The notes beneath the pieces were generated by a model. The model saw only the letters and a list, made by a program, of their open reading frames with translations. It ran no database searches and was not told the origin of the DNA. The position numbers were made by a program, and so were the translations under genes. DNA of 11,303 bases from Candidatus Aenigmatarchaeota archaeon (GTDB lineage: Archaea > Aenigmatarchaeota > Aenigmatarchaeia > JACPZZ01): contig JACQNY010000128.1 in NCBI GenBank assembly GCA_016202795.1, positions 1-11,303 on the forward strand. Reading direction: 5' to 3'. Shown piece by piece: positions 1 through 4,284 of this stretch (positions are counted from its first letter, which is position 1; the number at the start of each line of letters is the position of its first letter).

Positions 1-478
1 GTAATGGAGTCGTTAAGCCGTTGTAATATGACTGGCCAAGAACAGACGCCATCGGATGACCCAGTTCATTGTCTGCGCCAGCGTAAATCCCATTAACAGT
101 GAACAGGTCTCCTACGAACGAACCTAGCAAATTTTTTGAGAACATCAACGCTCTTCCATTGCGAGAAATATCCAAAAAAGCTGGCTTTTTGGGGCGGTCT
201 GTTTTGTATGTTAAGTGTAATGGATGAACCTGTTCGACAGGACCTTTACCCGAGAAAATTATTCTATGTTTCTCGGCTCTCGCCTGCTGTTCTGTGGATC
301 CGCTCCTGATAGAGACCATGCTGATCGCATTTTGCGCGTTGGCAAAAAACTGGCCAACAGCACGATTCAGTAAATCAGCGATTGTTACGCCTGCTAATTC
401 TTCATAAAGCCTTTCTTCAAGCCCTGCTAAAGAATCTATCCCTGCGCGCGTTAATACACCAGAAGTTTTTTCCAGCAT
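1..478 (-). CDS. Tandem paralog family, copy 1 (C-terminus outside window)
   Basis: The first 159 codons are open from the ATG at 478 to the window edge, so only the N-terminal part is visible. The protein begins MLEKTSGVLTRAG and aligns throughout with the two intact genes downstream on the same strand. Shared features are the N-terminal helical pattern (SL..LE.RLYEEL, then LLNRAVG near residue 36 and ISM near 52) and the block GDLFTVNGIYAGADNE at residues 123-138. I do not recognise the family and assign no function. The start is supported by the homologous starts of copies 2 and 3 and by a TATA-like T-tract about 28 bases upstream. It lies 70 bases past the stop of copy 2. The missing half should carry the helix-turn-helix-like region seen in the other copies. 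Confidence 0.85.
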   Translation of the reverse strand, partial: MLEKTSGVLTRAGIDSLAGLEERLYEELAGVTIADLLNRAVGQFFANAQNAISMVSIRSGSTEQQARAEKHRIIFSGKGPVEQVHPLHLTYKTDRPKKPAFLDISRNGRALMFSKNLLGSFVGDLFTVNGIYAGADNELGHPMASVLGQSYYNGLTTPL

Positions 479-501
479 ACTTACCGTTATCGAAGGAAAA
501 T

Positions 502-516
502 CTTAAAAAGGCGATA
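502..516 (-). promoter_or_regulatory. Promoter of paralog copy 1 (TATA-like with ATCGC element)
   Basis: On the minus strand this reads TATCGCCTTTTTAAG. The TTTTTAA core is centred about 28 bases before the ATG at 478, which suits a leaderless transcript. The ATCGC just upstream sits where an archaeal BRE would be and recurs before copy 3 and TBP. Seen in sequence; the promoter role is inferred. Confidence 0.55.
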
Positions 517-548
517 GAAGTCTTTGGCGCAGACGCAGCTAAATAATT

Positions 549-1703
549 TCAGCTCCTTCTACGATATGCTGTTTGACGCTGATACGCTGTCCTGCACGCC
601 TCTTCGAACCCTGCTCGTTTTCGGGCGTATGCAACCAACGGATCTATCAACGATTCCCTGTAACGAACCAATCCTGCCACGTCTAATTTTGGAGCGTCCC
701 ATATACTATCTATGCCGTTTCTTCCGGGTGAAAAACCAATAAGTGACATAGGCTCATCGACATAGTTACACAACCTTCTTGATTTTTTTGTGCTCTGTAT
801 TAACGATCTTTTTTCACGGGGCCTTCCTCTGTAAAATTCCGCATAACCTCTATCGGTCAGCCATCTAAGGATGTGTTGTATGTGAGATAAACTGTAGCTA
901 AGTTCTTCTGCTAGCCCGCTGGCCGACATCTCCCTTTTTGCAAGCAGCGCCATTACGGAATTTACTGCGTTTATTTCCATGGGAGGCTTGGATCTGAGTG
1001 GGCCACGGCCTGAATCCGTGTATAAATTTTCTTCGTCCGGTTTTTGGGTATCGTAGATAATAAAACCGGCATGTGCAAGATTCCCAGCAATATCGTTAAG
1101 ACGTGTGATCACATGCCTGTAATCATTAAGGAGCCGCCCTCCATCAAGTAACCTGCCCTTTTTTAGAAGCCTGCTCAATGAAGAGTTGTTCATATCCAGA
1201 TTTGCCCACTCCAACACCAGCAAAGACAACAGAGGGCTGCCTAAGCCATGCAAACGTTCTGTTCTAACTACGTAAGCTAACGGTGTTCCCAGTTCATTGT
1301 CTGCGCCAGCGTAAATCCCTTGGACAGCGAACACATCACCGATCATTTCTCCAAGCAGTGTTCTCGAAAACATGAGCGGTCCGCCGTTTCTGTGCACAGT
1401 TAGCATTGCTGGCTGAATAGAAAGCTTTCTTACTGCCTCCCAATTATTTATAGGCCGTTTACCTTGACCGTTGCCGTTGAAGATTATTCTCCTTTCCTCG
1501 GCTTCGGCTGCGGATACGGGAATGTCCGTACCAGAAGAAATCATTGTGATTGATCTGGTGGCGCTTGTGAAAACTTCGCCCACCAGTTGATTCAACATGC
1601 CCGCCGTGTTCGCGTCGCCTATCTCGTCATAAAGCCGTTGCTCCAAATCCGACATCGAATCTATACCGCGACGCGTTAACACGTCTTCTGTATTAGCAAG
1701 CAT
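549..1703 (-). CDS. Tandem paralog family, copy 2, putative DNA-binding protein
   Basis: This 384-residue protein belongs to no family I recognise. It matches copy 3 along its whole length. Conserved parts are: an N-terminal helical segment (residues 1-54); the block GDVFAVQGIYAGADNE (122-137); PLLSLLVLEWA (157-167); a possible first winged-helix segment, SLSR..RLLDG followed by DYRHVITRLNDIAGNLAHAG (about 175-213); a second helix-turn-helix-like segment, MSASGLAEELSYSLSHIQHI then LRWLTDRGYAEFYRG (259-293); and a C-terminal tail LVRYRESL...FEEACRTAYQRQ (345-377). No signal peptide or membrane segment is evident. A sequence-specific DNA-binding role is inferred from helix pattern only. The 31-base gap to copy 3 and its own TATA-like box suggest independent transcription. 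Confidence 0.88.
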   Translation of the reverse strand: MLANTEDVLTRRGIDSMSDLEQRLYDEIGDANTAGMLNQLVGEVFTSATRSITMISSGTDIPVSAAEAEERRIIFNGNGQGKRPINNWEAVRKLSIQPAMLTVHRNGGPLMFSRTLLGEMIGDVFAVQGIYAGADNELGTPLAYVVRTERLHGLGSPLLSLLVLEWANLDMNNSSLSRLLKKGRLLDGGRLLNDYRHVITRLNDIAGNLAHAGFIIYDTQKPDEENLYTDSGRGPLRSKPPMEINAVNSVMALLAKREMSASGLAEELSYSLSHIQHILRWLTDRGYAEFYRGRPREKRSLIQSTKKSRRLCNYVDEPMSLIGFSPGRNGIDSIWDAPKLDVAGLVRYRESLIDPLVAYARKRAGFEEACRTAYQRQTAYRRRS

Positions 1704-1724
1704 CCTCTGTAGTAGAAAGGTTAG

Positions 1725-1732
1725 ATTTAAAT
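1725..1732 (-). promoter_or_regulatory. TATA-like box of paralog copy 2
   Basis: The palindromic octamer ATTTAAAT is centred about 25.5 bases upstream of the ATG at 1703, the spacing expected for a leaderless archaeal mRNA. It lies across the junction of the short intergenic gap and the last codons of copy 3. Unlike copies 1 and 3 it has no ATCGC element. Confidence 0.5.
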
Positions 1733-1734
1733 TC

Positions 1735-2934
1735 TCAAGTATGATTTTTTCTGTTTCTTCCTAAATACGCAAAATGTCTTTGGTATGCGGTTCTACACGC
1801 AGCTTCAAAAGCTGCCCGTGAGTTCGGATCAATGTGCAATGGGCCGATCAACTCTTCCCTGTAACGAACTAATCCCTCAACGTCAATTCTAGGGCGTTTC
1901 CATACCCCTGCAGGATTCGTTCCAGGATTAAAACCGAGTATAGACAACGGTCTGTTAAGATAATCTGATAATCTATGCGCTCTAGCAGTTCCCAACATGG
2001 AAGAGCGTTCATCGCGACGTGATCCTGCGTATATCTCTGCATAACCGTTGTCTACCAGCCAACGAAGTATATGCTGAATATAACCCACGCCATAAAACAA
2101 TTGTCCAGCTATTTCCTCTGCAGAGGCTTTTCTACGTTTAATGGCCTTAAACACCTTAACAGCAACGTCCACTACCCCAACCGATAAACCAGAACTTTCT
2201 GATGAAATGCCGCCGGGCGACAGCAACCTGCCGTTTGCAGCGTATATGTTTGAACCTGGGTCGGTAGATTCGTAGACCAAAAGATCTCTGTCGGCTAATC
2301 TTCTAGCATTGACACGCAGTCTCTTTTCCAGCGACACATAATCTATTGTCTGGCCGCTGCCATCTAATAATCTGCTGTCCCTTGCAAACCTACTCAAGGA
2401 GTAGTTTTCCCTTTCTTCGGTGGCCCATTCCAACATAAGAAGCGAAAGGAGTGGCGTAGCTAGGCCAAATGAATTAAACGATAGGCCGAGTGCAGAGGCT
2501 AACGGGAACTCAAATTCATTATCAGCTCCCGCGTAGATGCCCTTAACAGCGAAAACATCCCCTAACATACCGCCTAGCAATGTTTTTTTATATTTTATCG
2601 GTTCGCCGGTTTTGCTTGGCTCCATGAATCCGGGTTTATCCGACAATTTTCTTGCAAAAAAATAACCATTTTTATGTGTAGCCACATCACTTGGTGAAAA
2701 TCCGCCCGCGGAAACAATTCTTGCCGTTTCTCGCAGTATTTCTCGATCAGTTGCGTTTCCATTATTGATCGCCATGCTGATGCTTTTGGAGGCGCTGGAA
2801 AAAATATTGCCTACGCAATGATTCAGAACGTCGGCTGTAGTTGCGCCGTCCAACTCTTGATATAATCTCAACCTTAGCTGCTTCAACGAGCTAACACCGG
2901 CGCGCTCAAGCACTTCAGAAGTCTTAGCCAACAT
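1735..2934 (-). CDS. Tandem paralog family, copy 3, putative DNA-binding protein
   Basis: This 399-residue protein is the longest copy of the unrecognised tandem family. It has the same order of parts as copy 2: N-terminal helical segment (1-54); a variable stretch (about 55-115) slightly longer than in copy 2; the block GDVFAVKGIYAGADNE (125-140); PLLSLLMLEWA (161-171); SLSRF..RLLDG and the helix-rich DYVSLEKRL...DLLVYES (179-223); the helix-turn-helix-like KASAEEIAGQLFYGVGYIQH plus ILRWLVDNGYAEIYAG (269-304); and the tail LVRYREEL...FEAACRTAYQRH (355-387). The protein looks soluble. Regulation or DNA binding is inference. The start is supported by the TATA-like tract at -27 and by alignment with both other copies. 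The gene is only 35 bases downstream of the small membrane protein gene. Confidence 0.9.
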   Translation of the reverse strand: MLAKTSEVLERAGVSSLKQLRLRLYQELDGATTADVLNHCVGNIFSSASKSISMAINNGNATDREILRETARIVSAGGFSPSDVATHKNGYFFARKLSDKPGFMEPSKTGEPIKYKKTLLGGMLGDVFAVKGIYAGADNEFEFPLASALGLSFNSFGLATPLLSLLMLEWATEERENYSLSRFARDSRLLDGSGQTIDYVSLEKRLRVNARRLADRDLLVYESTDPGSNIYAANGRLLSPGGISSESSGLSVGVVDVAVKVFKAIKRRKASAEEIAGQLFYGVGYIQHILRWLVDNGYAEIYAGSRRDERSSMLGTARAHRLSDYLNRPLSILGFNPGTNPAGVWKRPRIDVEGLVRYREELIGPLHIDPNSRAAFEAACRTAYQRHFAYLGRNRKNHT

Positions 2935-2956
2935 TATTATTTGGTAGAAATCGAAA

Positions 2957-2974
2957 GATTAAAAAGCGATTATT
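2957..2974 (-). promoter_or_regulatory. Promoter of paralog copy 3 (ATAATCGC plus T-tract)
   Basis: Minus-strand AATAATCGCTTTTTAATC. TTTTTAAT is centred about 27.5 bases before the ATG at 2934. Thirteen bases (ATAATCGCTTTTT) are identical to the stretch upstream of the TBP gene. The element overlaps the stop codon of the preceding membrane protein gene, so readthrough may also occur. Confidence 0.6.
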
Positions 2975-3197
2975 TCTCCTGTTCTTTCACCGCAATCGCT
3001 ACGGAAATCCAGAACCAGCCTGCGCCGAGGAAAAGCAGGAATGAAACGAAAAACGCGAGCACATAGCCCGTATCCGTAACGCCGGTTGTCTTGTCAAGAT
3101 GGCCCATTATCCACGCGCCTATCATCGCGGACAAAGCGCCGAGAACCCACACCACGACATGTTTAGCAGATTCTTCTTTTGCGCGGCGCGATAACAT
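2970..3197 (-). CDS. Small membrane protein, two transmembrane segments
   Basis: The 75-residue product has a positively charged, polar N-terminus (MLSRRAKEESAKH), a hydrophobic segment at about 14-33, a short polar loop with DKTTGVTDTG (about 35-44), a second hydrophobic segment at about 46-69 rich in F, L and W, and a charged tail KEQEK. By the positive-inside rule both ends probably face the cytoplasm. I do not recognise the family, and no catalytic motif is visible. A TATA-like GTTTATTAA about 26 bases upstream of the ATG supports the start and suggests a leaderless mRNA. It is divergent from the zinc-ribbon gene and leads into the tandem paralogs on the same strand, though copy 3 has its own promoter. 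Confidence 0.8.
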   Translation of the reverse strand: MLSRRAKEESAKHVVVWVLGALSAMIGAWIMGHLDKTTGVTDTGYVLAFFVSFLLFLGAGWFWISVAIAVKEQEK

Positions 3198-3218
3198 AAT
3201 ACTGGTTGTGATTTTTGG

Positions 3219-3227
3219 TTAATAAAC
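3219..3227 (-). promoter_or_regulatory. TATA box of the small membrane protein gene
   Basis: Minus-strand GTTTATTAA is centred 26 bases before the ATG at 3197. It is one half of the divergent promoter region at 3198-3289. Confidence 0.55.
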
Positions 3228-3250
3228 TTCTGGAAACTAAAAAATAAAGC

Positions 3251-3257
3251 ATTTAAG
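3251..3257 (+). promoter_or_regulatory. Candidate TATA box of the zinc-ribbon gene
   Basis: ATTTAAG is centred about 36 bases before the ATG at 3290, which would leave a leader of roughly 10 bases. No clear Shine-Dalgarno sequence is present. Confidence 0.4.
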
Positions 3258-3289
3258 CATAACGGTAAAATAATGAACAGTGATGCGTA

Positions 3290-3442
3290 ATGGTATTTTG
3301 TGAAATATGCGGAACGGAAATTGAACCGGGCGAGGACATGCTTAGCAAAGGCCGTATTGCCTGCAAGGCCTGTGCCGGCGTCGTAGAGAACATGCTTGAA
3401 GAGCCTGTTGAAGAAGCCGAGGAGGCAGAAGACGAGGCTTAA
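3290..3442 (+). CDS. Small zinc-ribbon protein (50 residues)
   Basis: The reading frame ATG-GTA-TTT-TGT encodes MVFCEICGTEIEPGEDMLSK and continues to residue 50. Two CxxC knuckles (C4/C7 and C25/C28, in FCEICG and CKACAG) are spaced as in a single C4 zinc ribbon. The tail from residue 34 is very acidic (EEPVEEAEEAEDEA). Proteins of this size in archaea are often accessory factors of transcription or translation, but nothing here identifies a partner. An in-frame TGA three codons upstream fixes ATG 3290 as the only nearby ATG start. The stop codon lies inside the left arm of a terminator hairpin. The TBP gene follows with its own promoter, so the two are neighbours rather than clearly one operon. 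Confidence 0.8.
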   Translation: MVFCEICGTEIEPGEDMLSKGRIACKACAGVVENMLEEPVEEAEEAEDEA

Positions 3443-3466
3443 AACAGGCTTAATAAGCCTGTTTTT
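3441..3466 (+). terminator. Hairpin plus oligo-T terminator
   Basis: Perfect 12-base arms, AAAACAGGCTTA (3441-3452) and TAAGCCTGTTTT (3454-3465), would form at least a 10-bp stem with a five-base loop, ending in T5 (3462-3466). The left arm includes the last two bases of the zinc-ribbon stop codon. This resembles an intrinsic terminator; archaeal RNA polymerase stops mainly at the T tract, so the stem may also act in 3' end stability. Confidence 0.75.
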
Positions 3467-3481
3467 ATGTTTTGCGTAAGG

Positions 3482-3502
3482 TTTATATAATCGCTTTTTG
3501 AA
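3482..3502 (+). promoter_or_regulatory. Promoter of the TBP gene, two overlapping TATA-like elements
   Basis: TTTATATAA (3482-3490) is a near-ideal archaeal TATA box centred 37 bases before the ATG, giving about a 10-base leader. TTTTTGAA (3495-3502), preceded by ATCGC, is centred about 24.5 bases before the ATG and matches the promoter of paralog copy 3 over 13 bases (ATAATCGCTTTTT, 3487-3499). Either may be used. Confidence 0.65.
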
Positions 3503-3522
3503 TATCTTTTAACGGTTGTAAA

Positions 3523-4071
3523 ATGGTTGATTTTGGCATCAAGATTGAAAACGTCGTGGCGTCGGCGACGTTAAACGCGAAAATACCGCTTGACAAGATT
3601 GTAGGTTTTCTCGAAGGAACGGAATACGAGCCGGAGCAATTCCCGGGCTTGGTTTACCGGTTAAAAGACCCGAAAGCCGCGGCATTGATATTCAGCTCTG
3701 GCAAAATAGTCTGCACAGGAGCGCGATCGCCGGAGTTGGCGGGCAAAGCCATAGCAAAAGTCGTAGAAATGATTCGTTCCGCTTCAATTAAAGTGCCTCC
3801 AGGCTATACGACGCAGGTCGAAAACATCGTAGCTTCTGCGAAAATCCATGACGAGTTAAACCTTGACGATATTGCGTTCTCGCTGGAAAACGCCGAGTAC
3901 GAGCCGGAGCAATTTCCTGGTTTAGTCTACAGGATGGCTGACCCAAGGGTTGCGTTCCTTCTTTTTGGTTCGGGAAAAATCGTCTGCACAGGCGGCCGCA
4001 CAATAAGCGATGTAAACAGGGCAGTCAAAAAGCTCCATGAGAAGTTAAAATCCATTAAGGCGCTAAAGTAA
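3523..4071 (+). CDS. tbp: TATA-binding protein (TBP), general transcription factor
   Basis: TBP binds the TATA box and, with TFB, recruits archaeal RNA polymerase. The 182-residue length is typical. The saddle fold is visible as two direct repeats about 91 residues apart: EYEPEQFPGLVYR at 34-46 and at 125-137, each followed by a strand pair ending in SGKIVCTG (59-66 and 150-157). The phenylalanines that wedge into DNA are expected at F40, F57, F131 and F148. The C-terminus is basic (KKLHEKLKSIKALK) rather than the acidic tail found in many archaeal TBPs. The gene has its own strong promoter and stands apart from MCM downstream by a 213-base gap. Autoregulation is possible but not shown by the sequence. 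Confidence 0.97.
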   Translation: MVDFGIKIENVVASATLNAKIPLDKIVGFLEGTEYEPEQFPGLVYRLKDPKAAALIFSSGKIVCTGARSPELAGKAIAKVVEMIRSASIKVPPGYTTQVENIVASAKIHDELNLDDIAFSLENAEYEPEQFPGLVYRMADPRVAFLLFGSGKIVCTGGRTISDVNRAVKKLHEKLKSIKALK

Positions 4072-4089
4072 CCTCTTTCTTATCATATC

Positions 4090-4109
4090 GGAACCCTGAT
4101 TGGGGTCCC
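4090..4109 (+). repeat. Imperfect inverted repeat after TBP
   Basis: GGAACCCT and GGGGTCCC flank GATT. As RNA they would pair over 7 of 8 positions, with one A-C mismatch and one G-U pair. It lies 18 bases after the TBP stop, where a 3' end structure could sit, but no T-tract follows directly. Its right half, GGGGTC, also resembles the G-string of the origin-box-like site at 4143. Confidence 0.35.
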
Positions 4110-4142
4110 ATAATAAACGTTTTCTGCTATCCGTATTTTACG

Positions 4143-4161
4143 TCCAGTCGAAACGACGGGG
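4143..4161 (+). other. Origin-recognition-box (ORB)-like sequence upstream of MCM
   Basis: TCCAGTCGAAACGACGGGG resembles the archaeal Orc1/Cdc6 origin box as I remember it: a dyad TCCAGTGGAAAC followed a few bases later by a G-string. Here the dyad core differs by one base (C for G) and GGGG follows after three bases. A single copy beside AT-rich DNA (4200-4285) may be an initiator-binding site or minor origin element. No orc1/cdc6 gene is in the window, so this is a sequence resemblance only. Confidence 0.35.
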
Positions 4162-4174
4162 TCGCAACGATCGT

Positions 4175-4183
4175 GGTATAAAT
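4175..4183 (+). promoter_or_regulatory. Distal candidate TATA box for the MCM operon
   Basis: GGTATAAAT is a good TATA match. Transcription from it would start near 4205, giving an untranslated leader of about 80 bases that contains the inverted repeat at 4230-4260. Confidence 0.45.
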
Positions 4184-4229
4184 GCAGCAGTCGTAGTTGT
4201 GTTATAGTTTCCAAAAAGGGATTTGGCAA

Positions 4230-4281
4230 ATCACTTGATTTTCAAAAATAATCGAGTGATAAAATACAAAAATGAAGTGAT
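4230..4281 (+). repeat. Inverted repeat plus third half-site at the MCM start
   Basis: ATCACTTGATT (4230-4240) and AATCGAGTGAT (4250-4260) are inverted copies, fully paired in RNA if one G-U pair is allowed. A third half-site, AAGTGAT (4275-4281), is the exact complement of the first seven bases and lies 21 bases (two helical turns) after GAGTGAT (4254-4260). It ends three bases before the MCM ATG and overlaps a weak Shine-Dalgarno-like AGTGAT. It may be an operator set or two alternative RNA hairpins. Confidence 0.5.
4258..4267 (+). promoter_or_regulatory. Proximal candidate TATA box for the MCM operon
   Basis: GATAAAATAC is centred about 23 bases before the ATG at 4285, compatible with leaderless transcription. 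It lies between the second and third half-sites of the repeat set, so a protein bound there would block TBP/TFB. An AATAATCG element 31 bases before the ATG matches the one before paralog copy 3. Confidence 0.45.
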
Positions 4282-4284
4282 TTG

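Noticed and set aside
524..742. Plus-strand open frame of 72 codons across the end of paralog copy 2
   Set aside because: It lies opposite the conserved C-terminal coding sequence of copy 2, whose tail matches copy 3, and has no promoter or recognisable product.
4221..4231. ATTTGGCAAAT palindrome upstream of MCM, reminiscent of eukaryotic E2F sites
   Set aside because: Archaea have no E2F/DP system, and five-base arms in an AT-rich gap are expected by chance.
4282..4284. TTG as an earlier start for MCM
   Set aside because: It is directly followed by an in-frame ATG, adds one residue only, and ATG is the far commoner start.
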